This document shows, piece after piece, positions 55,921-64,000 of a DNA stretch of 64,000 bases (positions are counted from its first letter, which is position 1; every line of letters starts with the position of its first letter). Where the stretch lies: contig NZ_ASWB01000005.1 in the NCBI RefSeq assembly GCF_000407445.1, positions 124,001 through 188,000 on the forward strand, read 5' to 3'. Made by a program: the position numbers and the translations under genes. The notes below the pieces were generated by a model. It made no database searches, had not been told where the DNA came from, and worked only from the letters and a program-made list of their open reading frames with translations. The DNA is from Enterococcus moraviensis ATCC BAA-383 (GTDB lineage: Bacteria; Bacillota; Bacilli; Lactobacillales; Enterococcaceae).

Positions 55921-56721
55921 ATGACAATTAAAATGATTGCAGTAGATATGGATGGAACATTTTTGAATAGTCAACAAGACTATGACCGAGAAAAGTTTAA
56001 TGAATTATACCAAGAAATGAAACGACAAGGCGTTCGGTTTGTGATTGCTAGTGGCAATCAATATTATCAGTTAAAATCTTTTTTTCCAGGAATTGAAGAT
56101 GAATTATCATTTGTAGCGGAAAACGGTGCGTTTGTTGTAAGTGAAGGAAAAGAAGTATTTACTGGTGAAATCAATCATAACGTAATACATGAAGTCCTAA
56201 CTATTTTAGCAGATTTTGATCAAGGTCATACGATTTTATGTGGAAAAAACAGTGCTTATATTGCTGAAAATGAGCCTGCTTCATTTGTTGATCACGGCAA
56301 AAAATATTATCATCGATTAAAAAAAGTTCCGAGTTTGTTGGATGTACAAGATGATACGTTGTTTAAATTTGCATTGAGTTTTCCTGTTGAACAAGTGACA
56401 GACGTACTAAAACAGCTACATGCGGCATTGGGGGATAAAGTCATCCCAGTGTCTAGTGGTCATGGTGATGTGGATCTCATTATTCCTGGAATTCATAAAG
56501 CGCATGGTCTAATGAAATTACAAGAGCTGTGGGGAGTCAAAAATCATGAAATCGCTGCGTTTGGTGATAGTGGAAATGATTTGGAAATGTTGAAACATGC
56601 TGGCTATAGTTATGTCATGAGCAATGGCCATCCCACTGTTAAAGTCGCTGCAAAAGAAATTATTTTGTCGAATGATGAAAATGGGGTATTGATAAAAATA
56701 GAAGAGCTAATTGGAAAGTAA
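55921..56721 (+). CDS. HAD-superfamily Cof-type phosphatase (SupH-like)
   Basis: 266 residues: AVDMDGTFLNSQQDYDREKF, FVIASGNQYYQLKSFFPGI, KAHGLMKL and AFGDSGNDLEML. The ASGNQYYQL segment is typical of SupH/YbiV sugar phosphatases. Starts 14 bp after the previous HAD gene (SD GAAAGGAAATAG), so the two form an operon. Confidence 0.9.
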   Translation: MTIKMIAVDMDGTFLNSQQDYDREKFNELYQEMKRQGVRFVIASGNQYYQLKSFFPGIEDELSFVAENGAFVVSEGKEVFTGEINHNVIHEVLTILADFDQGHTILCGKNSAYIAENEPASFVDHGKKYYHRLKKVPSLLDVQDDTLFKFALSFPVEQVTDVLKQLHAALGDKVIPVSSGHGDVDLIIPGIHKAHGLMKLQELWGVKNHEIAAFGDSGNDLEMLKHAGYSYVMSNGHPTVKVAAKEIILSNDENGVLIKIEELIGK

Positions 56722-56789
56722 AATATAAAAAGAACAGCAGTCAACACAGAAGTAATCAGGTGGTTGGTTCTGTGTTGGCTAAAAAAGTA

Positions 56790-56818
56790 TTGACAAAAGA
56801 AAAAAAATATCATATACT
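56790..56818 (+). promoter_or_regulatory. Strong promoter of infC-rpmI-rplT
   Basis: Consensus TTGACA (56790-56795), 17-nt spacer, TATACT (56813-56818). Confidence 0.85.
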
Positions 56819-56824
56819 AATAAA

Positions 56825-57020
56825 GTTGAGAAATGAAAGCAGAAGCACCCGCTTCTCGCCTTAGCTGACAGTGTCACTGGGCTAGATATTGGAGTTCTTA
56901 TATTATTCGATATAAGTCCAAAAATCGCGGGATCTGTATGCAGAGCCTGTTTTTTATTGTGTTTTTCACAATAGCAGACTTTGGAGAAAAGAGTTTCAGC
57001 GATGATTTTCTCTTAAAAAA
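56825..57020 (+). promoter_or_regulatory. L20-type leader with attenuator upstream of infC
   Basis: A leader of about 200 nt contains AGAAGC-ACCC-GCTTCT and AGCTGACAGTGTCACTGGGCT stems. It ends in a terminator-like hairpin GGATCTG/CAGAGCC (56930-56936 with 56941-56947, one mismatch) followed by TTTTTT (56950-56955). In Firmicutes this operon is controlled by L20 binding to its leader and premature termination; I infer the same here. Confidence 0.65.
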
Positions 57021-57031
57021 CTTGGAGGTGA

Positions 57032-57553
57032 ATGACCATAGCAAAGGATATGATGGTGAACGACGGCATTCGTGCACGCGAGTTACGTTTGATCGGACAA
57101 GACGGAGAACAATTAGGAGTAAAAACAAAAGTAGAAGCATTACAAATTGCTGAAACTGCCAATTTGGATTTAGTTCTAGTAGCACCTACTGCGAAACCTC
57201 CTGTTGCGCGAATTATGGATTACGGTAAATTCCGTTTCGAAACGCAAAAGAAAGAGCGTGAAGCTCGCAAGAAACAAAAAGTGATCAACGTTAAAGAAGT
57301 TCGTTTAAGTCCAACGATTGACGTAAATGACTTCAATACAAAACTTCGTAATGCACGTAAATTCTTAGAAAAAGGCGACAAAGTGAAAGCTTCGATCCGT
57401 TTCAAAGGCCGTGCCATTACCCACAAAGAAATTGGTCAGAAAGTTCTTGATCGCTTAGCGGAAGAAACTGCAGATATTGCTACAGTGGAACAAAAAGCGA
57501 AAATGGACGGACGCAGCATGTTCTTAACGCTGGCACCGAAGAATGAAAATTAA
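57032..57553 (+). CDS. infC: Translation initiation factor IF-3
   Basis: 173 residues: [38 protein letters not shown], linker, then [16 protein letters not shown]-3 prevents subunit joining and proofreads start codons. The ATG at 57032 is only 1 nt from GGAGGTG, whereas an in-frame ATA at 57038 has a 7-nt gap. IF-3 genes classically use rare start codons for autoregulation, so ATA may be the true start (171 residues). Confidence 0.95.
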   Translation: MTIAKDMMVNDGIRARELRLIGQDGEQLGVKTKVEALQIAETANLDLVLVAPTAKPPVARIMDYGKFRFETQKKEREARKKQKVINVKEVRLSPTIDVNDFNTKLRNARKFLEKGDKVKASIRFKGRAITHKEIGQKVLDRLAEETADIATVEQKAKMDGRSMFLTLAPKNEN

Positions 57554-57664
57554 GCTAACAAGCTGATAACTAGTTAATCAAATTTTTTTAGGATGCTAGT
57601 TCAACTTTTTTTACTAATTTGGTTGAACGGTATGCGAAATGAAAATGTAGGAGGAAAATTAGTC

Positions 57665-57865
57665 ATGCCAAAACAAAAAACACACCGCGGATCAGCAAAA
57701 CGTTTCAAACGTACTGGTAACGGCGGGTTAAAAAGATTCCGTGCGTTTACAAGTCACCGTTTCCACGGTAAAACAAAAAAACAACGTCGTCAATTGCGTA
57801 AAGCAGGAATGGTTTCATCAGGCGATTTCAAACGTATTCGTCAACAATTAGCAAGAATGAAATAA
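57665..57865 (+). CDS. rpmI: Ribosomal protein bL35
   Basis: 66 residues, [20 protein letters not shown] to [10 protein letters not shown], basic throughout. ATG 57665 follows TAGGAGGAAAA. Lies between infC and rplT in the standard operon. Confidence 0.97.
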   Translation: MPKQKTHRGSAKRFKRTGNGGLKRFRAFTSHRFHGKTKKQRRQLRKAGMVSSGDFKRIRQQLARMK

Positions 57866-57959
57866 AAAGCTAGCTCATGAAGCTCGCTGAAAAATTCTTG
57901 TCACAACTTAGCAATTAAAATAACTCATAGAGACAACAGATATTTAGGAGGAATTAACC

Positions 57960-58319
57960 ATGGCACGTGTTAAAGGTGGCGTAGTAAGCCGTAAACGTCG
58001 TAAAAAGATCCTTAAATTAGCGAAAGGCTATTACGGATCAAAACATACTTTATTTAGAACAGCAAAAGAACAAGTAATGAAATCTTATAGTTATGCATAC
58101 AGAGATCGTCGTCAAAAGAAACGTGATTTCCGTAAATTATGGATTGCACGTATCAACGCAGCAGCTCGTATGAATGGCTTGAGCTATTCTAAATTAATGC
58201 ACGGTTTGAAATTGGCAGAGATTGATATCAACCGCAAAATGTTAGCAGAATTAGCTGTTAACGATGCAGCAGCATTTACTGCATTAGCTGACCAAGCTAA
58301 AGGTGCTTTAGCTAAATAG
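57960..58319 (+). CDS. rplT: Ribosomal protein bL20
   Basis: 119 residues, [20 protein letters not shown] start and [20 protein letters not shown] near the end. Large-subunit assembly protein and, in Firmicutes, the likely repressor acting on the leader of this operon. SD AGGAGG. Confidence 0.97.
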   Translation: MARVKGGVVSRKRRKKILKLAKGYYGSKHTLFRTAKEQVMKSYSYAYRDRRQKKRDFRKLWIARINAAARMNGLSYSKLMHGLKLAEIDINRKMLAELAVNDAAAFTALADQAKGALAK

Positions 58320-58324
58320 TAACT

Positions 58325-58360
58325 AAAAAACATTCTTTTCTCATGAAAAGAATGTTTTTT
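58325..58360 (+). terminator. Terminator of the infC operon
   Basis: Perfect 16-bp arms AAAAAACATTCTTTTC/GAAAAGAATGTTTTTT with a 4-nt loop. Confidence 0.9.
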
Positions 58361-58456
58361 TATACATATTTTTGATTATTAGTTATATTCTAATATAGCT
58401 AAATGATATAATCGATATGATTAGAAAAAAATTATAAAAAGAAAGCTGGTTTTAAA

Positions 58457-59179
58457 GTGAAAAAGAAAATGTTTGTGGTAACTGCTCTTGTTTTTGGTAT
58501 TTTGTTTTCATTTGGGGTGAAAACAGAAGCTGCATCAATTACAAATCTACGATTTGGTTCACATATTCAAGATTATGGCGATACTGGTTTTAGTAGAGAT
58601 AAGCGATTGAGAACGATAGGTGAGATGGGGCCAACTGGTACAGGTAGTGGGTCAGTGCGGGAATCAAAACGAATGGAAGCAATGTTCATTAAAGGCACAA
58701 GTGAGATCACGATCAATACGCATGTTGAAAATATTGGTTGGTTATCTGAAAAGTTAACAGAAAACGAGAAGAATGCTGGAGTTTCTAAGCGTAAGATAAA
58801 AGGACGCAATACAACCATTTTTTATCAGGCTGGACGTGGTGGAACTGCTGGTGGTGCTTTGCGAGTTGAGGCAGTCGAGTTTACCTTGAAAGGGCAATTG
58901 GCACAGCAGTATGATATGTATTATTGTGTGCATGCCCAAGACTATGGTTGGTTAGGTTGGTCAAGAGCAAAAAACAAAGCAGAGGATAGCAAATCAACGG
59001 CGCATAAAGCCGGCACAGCTGGGGTATCAAAACGGTTAGAAGCCTACAAAGTAGTCCTTGTACCAAAAGGTGGCCCAGCGCCTCGTAGCTTTAGTGGACA
59101 GAAGCATTACCAATATGTAGCAAAAGATTCATTAGGCCGAGTTTATGCTTACAAAGATGGGAAACGAGTTGCTAAATAA
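58457..59179 (+). CDS. Secreted ChW-repeat protein, short
   Basis: 240 residues starting at GTG: signal peptide ending KTEA near residue 25, then about three ChW-like repeats (HIQDYGDTGFS, VENIGWLSEK, AQDYGWLGWSR) with RxEAxxxxL strands. The C-terminus SGQKHYQYVAKDSLGRVYAY is not ChW. It shares VLVPKGGPAP with a similar VPKNKPAPG stretch in the protein at 29624. Surface binding is inferred. Confidence 0.8.
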   Translation: MKKKMFVVTALVFGILFSFGVKTEAASITNLRFGSHIQDYGDTGFSRDKRLRTIGEMGPTGTGSGSVRESKRMEAMFIKGTSEITINTHVENIGWLSEKLTENEKNAGVSKRKIKGRNTTIFYQAGRGGTAGGALRVEAVEFTLKGQLAQQYDMYYCVHAQDYGWLGWSRAKNKAEDSKSTAHKAGTAGVSKRLEAYKVVLVPKGGPAPRSFSGQKHYQYVAKDSLGRVYAYKDGKRVAK

Positions 59180-59283
59180 GAAATCCATTCTGATTATTTC
59201 CAAATTTATTTTACTAAGTAACGCTGCTCTGATATCATAAAATAGTAGACAAAAATATTTTATGTGAAAAGGAGAGTAATGGA

Positions 59284-59952
59284 ATGGTATATGTGAAAAG
59301 GTTTTTTGTTTTGATTGGTTTATTTTTAGTCAGCCAAATTGCTATGACAGTATTTGGTTTTGCAAAAGGTGCCTCGTTAGCGATGGGGAATGCACAGTTA
59401 TCTTTAGTAACATCAATTCTATTGATGTTAATGGTTATCGGCAATATTTGGTTATTACTATTTTTAGGAAAGAAGCTAGGGTTTTTGAACTTAAAATTCG
59501 ATTTTTTGACTAAAAAAAATATTGGAATTATTATTGGTGGTTTTATTTTAGCTAGAGTGATTGCAATTGGTGGAACACTTTTACTGAATACTCAAGGTGC
59601 TGAAAGCACTGCAAATGATGCTGCGATTCAAACGATCTTCACAGGAGAAAATCCTTTATTGATTATATTATTGATTGGTGTTTCTGCACCGATTATGGAG
59701 GAAATCGTTTTTAGAGCGGGGATCATTGGTTATTGGTTGGAAAAATTCCCGATAATCGCCATTGCAATTAGTTCAATCGTATTTGGATTGCTTCATGGCC
59801 CCACGAATCTTATTAGCTTTTTGATTTATGGCTTGATGGGCTTGATCATGTCGTTGGCTTATTATAAAACACAACGTTTGGAAATCAGTATATCGATTCA
59901 CTTTTTAAATAATATATTTGCGGCAATCGTGATTGCTTTTGGAATGATTTAA
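59284..59952 (+). CDS. CPBP-family intramembrane metalloprotease
   Basis: 222 residues with about 7 helices. CPBP motifs are present: PIMEEIVFRAGIIG (Glu-Glu and Arg), FGLLHGPTNL (His) and HFLNN near the end (His, Asn). Homologues act in prenyl-protein-like processing or bacteriocin self-immunity. No bacteriocin gene is adjacent. ATG 59284 is 8 nt from AAGGAGAG. Confidence 0.88.
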   Translation: MVYVKRFFVLIGLFLVSQIAMTVFGFAKGASLAMGNAQLSLVTSILLMLMVIGNIWLLLFLGKKLGFLNLKFDFLTKKNIGIIIGGFILARVIAIGGTLLLNTQGAESTANDAAIQTIFTGENPLLIILLIGVSAPIMEEIVFRAGIIGYWLEKFPIIAIAISSIVFGLLHGPTNLISFLIYGLMGLIMSLAYYKTQRLEISISIHFLNNIFAAIVIAFGMI

Positions 59953-59961
59953 GAAAATAGG

Positions 59962-59998
59962 AAAAAGCGAAAAATCAGTTATTGATTTTTCGCTTTTT
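59962..59998. terminator. Terminator between CPBP and TraX genes
   Basis: 16-bp arms AAAAAGCGAAAAATCA/TGATTTTTCGCTTTTT with T run, in a convergent gap. Confidence 0.9.
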
Positions 59999-60010
59999 TT
60001 AATGGTGACA

Positions 60011-60745
60011 TTAGAGCATGCTGCGTAGTAAGATAAGCACAATCATATGAACTGGATAGAATAAGTAAAACCCCCATTTAACCCAATTAGGTGAATAGCC
60101 ACGTTTCCCATTGTAATTCAAAAGCAGTGGAATAGTTCCAAGTATACCAAAGCCTGAGAACAATACGTATAACGGTACTGAATCTGGAGAAATGAAATAA
60201 ACAATCAACATCAATAAAAACAGAAAAAGCGTAGCATAAATCGGTGGGATAATTTTCTTTAGTTTAACATTTTGAATCCGATAAAATCCAAAAATAATCA
60301 ATACGCCAATTAAATTCCAATCAGACATCACTGTTGCAAGGGAAAAGAAAAGGACCAATACAATATGAACAGCTGTATTTTTGGTTCTATCATATAAAGT
60401 AATCAAAATAAGACCCATTAAAAGTGTAAAGAATATATTATTGACTAACTCGGTCCAACTAAACGGATACCCTGGATAGAACAAGGCATGAAATGGATAG
60501 ATTGAAACAAGCCAAAAGAAACCAAGTCGAGCAGCATATTTTTTTACATTCCGTGTATAATGAAATCCTTCTACCAACAAGTAGGCCATTATCGGAAATG
60601 TTAGTTTGCCTATAAATTCTGTAAAGAAAAATAACTGATCTGAATACTCATATAGCTTAAATCCATTACCTATATGGTTGATCAACATAGCAACGATCGC
60701 AATACATTTTAAGTGAAACCCATCTAATCTTTTGTTCATAAACAT
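60011..60745 (-). CDS. TraX-family membrane protein
   Basis: 244 residues with about 8 helices; LKCIAIVAMLINHIGNGF, FIGKLTFPIMAYLLVEGFHY and NYNGKRGYSPNWVKWGFYLF are hallmarks. TraX of F plasmid acetylates pilin; chromosomal homologues are acyltransferase-like of unknown role. Two ATGs (60745, 60739) lie near GGAGG; either may be used. Confidence 0.85.
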   Translation of the reverse strand: MFMNKRLDGFHLKCIAIVAMLINHIGNGFKLYEYSDQLFFFTEFIGKLTFPIMAYLLVEGFHYTRNVKKYAARLGFFWLVSIYPFHALFYPGYPFSWTELVNNIFFTLLMGLILITLYDRTKNTAVHIVLVLFFSLATVMSDWNLIGVLIIFGFYRIQNVKLKKIIPPIYATLFLFLLMLIVYFISPDSVPLYVLFSGFGILGTIPLLLNYNGKRGYSPNWVKWGFYLFYPVHMIVLILLRSML

Positions 60746-61048
60746 AATTCCTCCAAACTTTATACTTTAAAAATAACATACGTGATCCTAAAATGCTTGG
60801 GGCTTTAGTTGTATTCATTACTCAAATTCTTCCATTAACATTCTAAACAATCGTATGTGTGGCATGTTTTAGACCAGTATTTTCAGATTTAGATTTTTAC
60901 ATCGTGTAAAAAAAATGATATATTATTCTTATAGAGAAAGAGTAGCAAATGGTTTAGACAGACGGATACAACAGTATTGTGTTATCTAGTTTTATTCGCT
61001 AGGCTTTGAACAAAATGGTTCAGCTCTTGAAACGAAAGGAGGACGAAA
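60746..61048. promoter_or_regulatory. Divergent spacer with psiE promoter
   Basis: No gene. TTTACA (60896-60901), 17-nt spacer, TATATT (60919-60924) gives a good promoter for psiE with a leader of about 115 nt. The TraX promoter should lie at the left end but is not clear. Confidence 0.55.
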
Positions 61049-61498
61049 ATGAAAGAAGATCAGAGATTTGGCATCATGAAAAAATATGTCAACTGGGTGT
61101 TGGATGTTGTTTTGGGCGTACTTGCTCTACTTATTTTAGTTTTTATGATTCGGCAATTGATAGATATCAGTACGTTTATCAGTAAACCAATGACACCTAA
61201 AAATTTATCGATCGTAATGCAGGAAGTTGTGGCATTTTTTATGTTATTTGAATTTATTATGATGGTGATTCGTTATATTCAAGAAGGTCATCATATCCCA
61301 ATTAGGTATTTGATCCTGATTTGTATTACGGCTATTTTAAGACAGTTGATGGTATTGCATGGAGATGCAGTTCAAACGTTGCTATTATCTGTTTCGATTT
61401 TATCATTGGTGATTGTGTTATTTGTACTTAATTTAAGTGGAAATAAATCTTATGTAGGGTTTAAATCCCATGTTGATGATAAACAAGAGATCAAATAA
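61049..61498 (+). CDS. psiE: PsiE-family membrane protein
   Basis: 149 residues with four helices; the motif FFMLFEFIMMVIRYIQEGHH and IPIRYLILICITAILRQLMV match PsiE, phosphate-starvation-inducible protein E of unknown function. SD AAAGGAGG. Confidence 0.87.
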   Translation: MKEDQRFGIMKKYVNWVLDVVLGVLALLILVFMIRQLIDISTFISKPMTPKNLSIVMQEVVAFFMLFEFIMMVIRYIQEGHHIPIRYLILICITAILRQLMVLHGDAVQTLLLSVSILSLVIVLFVLNLSGNKSYVGFKSHVDDKQEIK

Positions 61499-61570
61499 AA
61501 TAGATCCAAAGCACAGAGAATAAGTGATCGCGTTCTGTTGGTATTACAATAGAACTGTTACTTTCACATA

Positions 61571-61607
61571 AAAAACCAGCCAAGAAGCAAAATCTTGGCT
61601 GGTTTTT
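61571..61607. terminator. Bidirectional terminator between psiE and yeiH
   Basis: 14-bp stem AAAAACCAGCCAAG/CTTGGCTGGTTTTT with 9-nt loop. Confidence 0.9.
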
Positions 61608-61682
61608 ATGTTCACCTTTATACGGCTGGCTATTTAAACATCACCTCAAAACAAAGCCGAAGACATCCTTTTTCTTCATAGA

Positions 61683-62729
61683 TCACAGCCCTAATAAAAA
61701 GATCAAACCGATAGCTAAAACGACTTGAATAATTCCGACTGATAGTCCGTAAATCAAGAAACGTTTTCCTTCTTTGAAGAATTTTTGAAAATCTAAACGC
61801 AGTCCGATTGCGGCTAAAGCAGTGATTTCGAACCAACCGCTAAAGAAGTGAGCAGTTTGACTTAATTCAGCAGGTAAATGAACCAGACTATTGATGATGC
61901 AAAATAGTACAAATCCTACAACGTACCAAGGTAATGCGGTATTCTTTTTTTGTGGAACAGTTTCCGTAGCTGTTGAAGTCGGGAATTGTTGTTGTTTAAA
62001 CTTACTAAACAGATAAACAACAAAAACGAGTAACATGATTCGCATGATTTTGAATAGCATAGCAAGCTCCACAACTTGCCCATTGATCATGCTGGCACTT
62101 GCAACGACTTGTCCGACTGATTGCAACGTTCCACCAATCAAAGCACTTTTGGTTAGGATGTCAGTTCCATAAACGATAGCGCCAATAATTGGCAACAACA
62201 GCATCAAAATAGTCCCCAATAAATTAACTAATGTAATGATTTGTCCTTTCTCTTCTTCTTTTGCATGAATAGCAGGCGCGATTGAAGCAATCGCTGAAGA
62301 GCCACAAACGGCATTTCCTCCAGCCATCAATAAGGACATATTGTCTGAAAACTGCATTTTTTTACCAAGTACGTACGACGCAACTATTGTTAGCCCCATT
62401 TGCAGAAGAACGAAAATACCACCTTTAAGGCCAATCTGAGCAATTGTTTGAAAGGTGACAGTCGCACCCAACAATACAACAGAAAATTCTAATAGCTTAC
62501 TTTCTGCTATTTTTGTTCCTTTCTCTAAAATTGGGTTTTTCAAAAAAGTATTACCAAGCAAAATACCAAGTAAAATAGCAATAGTTGCTGCCCCTAAAGT
62601 GGGGAGCCAAATTGCAACGACCTTACTAATCACAGCAACAATGAACGCTGTTAACAAGCCAGGTAAAATGACCTTCACGCTTGTAAAATAAGTTTGTTTT
62701 GTATGAGTATCTTTCACTAGATTATTCAT
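61683..62729 (-). CDS. yeiH: YeiH-family (UPF0324) putative sulfate exporter
   Basis: 348 residues with about 10 helices; [33 protein letters not shown] (the conserved CGxSA loop) and [21 protein letters not shown] are diagnostic. Implicated in sulfate or sulfonate-related anion export. Divergent from the LysR gene, which probably controls it. Confidence 0.88.
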   Translation of the reverse strand: MNNLVKDTHTKQTYFTSVKVILPGLLTAFIVAVISKVVAIWLPTLGAATIAILLGILLGNTFLKNPILEKGTKIAESKLLEFSVVLLGATVTFQTIAQIGLKGGIFVLLQMGLTIVASYVLGKKMQFSDNMSLLMAGGNAVCGSSAIASIAPAIHAKEEEKGQIITLVNLLGTILMLLLPIIGAIVYGTDILTKSALIGGTLQSVGQVVASASMINGQVVELAMLFKIMRIMLLVFVVYLFSKFKQQQFPTSTATETVPQKKNTALPWYVVGFVLFCIINSLVHLPAELSQTAHFFSGWFEITALAAIGLRLDFQKFFKEGKRFLIYGLSVGIIQVVLAIGLIFLLGL

Positions 62730-62839
62730 CTTCTTTCTTTAGTTATCTATCTCTGAATCAAGTATAACGAAATAATTTGCATTTGAGAAATAAATAGTTA
62801 GAATAATATTTATAACGAAAACGTATGGAAGGGGTCTCT

Positions 62840-63664
62840 ATGTTTAAATTACTGAAAACATTTCGAGTCGTTTATGAAACAAAAAATTTTTCAAAAGCTG
62901 CCGTTCACTTATTTATTTCCCAACCAGCCGTTTCCAATCAGATAAAGCAGTTAGAAGAGGAGCTAGATATTCAATTATTTGTTCGTAATGGGCGTCAAGA
63001 GGTTATCACGACGAAGCAAGCAGATATTTTGTATCATCATTTACTTAATTTATCTGATGACTGGGAAGATGTCTTACAAGCATTACGGGTTCAAACGCTT
63101 CCCAGAGAAACCTGTCGAATTATCGCCTCGAATTCTTTTGCTGTATATTATCTACCTGAATTGATGGTTCAATTAATTCAACAATTTCCGCAAGTATCGT
63201 TTGTTTTAGAGATGGATAACTCCGAACAAGTATTAGATAGAATTGAAAAACATCAAGCGCATTTTGGGTTTATTGAAAAACCGTTGATAACAGATTCGAT
63301 ACTTCGAGAAGAAATCATATCGGATGAATTAGTCCATGCTGGGGATTTTTCTACGGCGTTGTGGTTGGTTCGAGAAGATAACTCTGGTGTATTTCATTAT
63401 ACGGAGCGCTATTTTTTAGAACATAACTTAAATCCTCAAAAAATGATCATCAAAAATAATGAGATGATCGTCAGATGTTTAGAACAAGGAATTGGGCAGT
63501 CTATTATTTCAAAAAAAGCACTAACTAAGAAAATAAAATGGCAGTCATTAAGTCAGGAGTATCAACGGAGTTTTTATTTTATTAAGCGACCGCATATCGA
63601 ATCAGTTCAATTACGTAAAATCGATGGGTATATCAAGCAATACTATAAGAATAAAGTGAAGTAA
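62840..63664 (+). CDS. LysR-type transcriptional regulator
   Basis: 274 residues. N-terminal HTH FKLLKTFRVVYETKNFSKAA and FISQPAVSNQIKQLEEELD, then a periplasmic-binding-like effector domain. Start ATG 62840 has GGAAGGGG 5 nt upstream; an earlier in-frame ATG has none. Pairing with yeiH matches the YeiE/CmbR arrangement known for sulfur regulation. Autoregulation from the shared 110-bp spacer is likely. Confidence 0.9.
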   Translation: MFKLLKTFRVVYETKNFSKAAVHLFISQPAVSNQIKQLEEELDIQLFVRNGRQEVITTKQADILYHHLLNLSDDWEDVLQALRVQTLPRETCRIIASNSFAVYYLPELMVQLIQQFPQVSFVLEMDNSEQVLDRIEKHQAHFGFIEKPLITDSILREEIISDELVHAGDFSTALWLVREDNSGVFHYTERYFLEHNLNPQKMIIKNNEMIVRCLEQGIGQSIISKKALTKKIKWQSLSQEYQRSFYFIKRPHIESVQLRKIDGYIKQYYKNKVK

Positions 63665-63821
63665 AACAATAGTAAAAGTTAGTGATACAAATATAATAGA
63701 CGTTTTAATGGAAAAAAATGGGTTGCGTGTGCTATCTTAATAGAAGATAGTAATAGAAACCGATTAGGTAGCTACTAAAAGCAAAAGTATTTTAACGGTT
63801 GTATGAGTAGGAGGAAATAGT

Positions 63822-64000
63822 GTGGATGCGTTTTTATGGAACATTCAGTTAAAAGAGTATGTTGCGACAGTAGACCAAACAATCAAGATCGATCAGGAGT
63901 TTATAGATTATTACCAAGATTTATCAGAAGAAGCAAATCGGTTAGTTGAAAAAATAAATGCAGAAACATTGGCTTTGACCTTACCTAAATTGATGGCAAT
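63822..64000 (+). CDS. Unidentified protein, N-terminal part only
   Basis: GTG start with strong SD AGGAGG (9 nt). The visible 59 codons begin MDAFLWNIQLKEYVATVDQ and are helical and acidic (EFIDYYQDLSEEANRL). I do not recognise the family. The frame is open to the window end. Confidence 0.7.
   Translation, partial: MDAFLWNIQLKEYVATVDQTIKIDQEFIDYYQDLSEEANRLVEKINAETLALTLPKLMA

Overview
The window is a low-GC Firmicutes chromosome segment, almost certainly Enterococcus. Gene order matches the E. faecalis neighbourhood running from queA and a P-type ATPase through kup, metE/metF, glnPQ, tgt/yajC, adhE, the mevalonate kinases, a Qnr-type pentapeptide protein and oppABCDF to infC-rpmI-rplT. The ChW (hydrophobic-W) proteins, the mevalonate pathway and AdhE fit the same group. 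I see no rRNA, tRNA, CRISPR array or complete insertion sequence.

Layout. 1-612: the end of queA and a convergent spx gene. 970-4759: an accessory insert with a class II lanthipeptide synthetase (LanM), a 56-residue precursor with a cytolysin-like TTP core start, and a convergent regulator/membrane-protein pair. 4854-5246: a probable CcpA-controlled small RNA on the minus strand. 5460-12987: cation ATPase, a Mn-type (yybP-ykoY) riboswitch leader, kup, a CNNM/CorC protein and queH. 13177-16404: MtaR box and metE-metF. 16905-24741: an eight-gene SipW/TasA-like surface-fibre operon ending in a membrane-anchored, catalytically dead resolvase homologue. 24797-30856: aminotransferase, glutamine-type ABC transporter, GldA family dehydrogenase and a secreted ChW protein. 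31149-38949: tgt, yajC, a ComN-like gene with an apparent AUC start, Rex-controlled adhE, and rtcB behind a peptide/terminator leader. 38990-46570, minus strand: a mevalonate operon headed by a TctA-like permease, then a Qnr-like protein and a FUSC protein. 46895-53245: oppA, then oppBCDF. 53731-55059: a nuclease-dead TnpB (TldR type) with its guide-RNA locus. 55121-64000: two HAD phosphatases, the infC operon, a second ChW protein, CPBP, TraX, PsiE, YeiH/LysR and an unfinished gene.

The strongest hidden system is the TldR locus directly after oppF. The protein has lost two of three RuvC acidic residues and half of its zinc ribbon. Downstream lies a hairpin followed by TTCAC and then a candidate guide. 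The first 8 nt of that guide match a site beside a TTTAA motif at the start of the oppA transcript, about 8 kb upstream. The inferred circuit is RNA-guided repression of oppA, the binding protein of the neighbouring transporter. Second in interest are the compact LanM/precursor locus, which looks related to the cytolysin synthetase CylM, and the dead resolvase at the end of the fibre operon.
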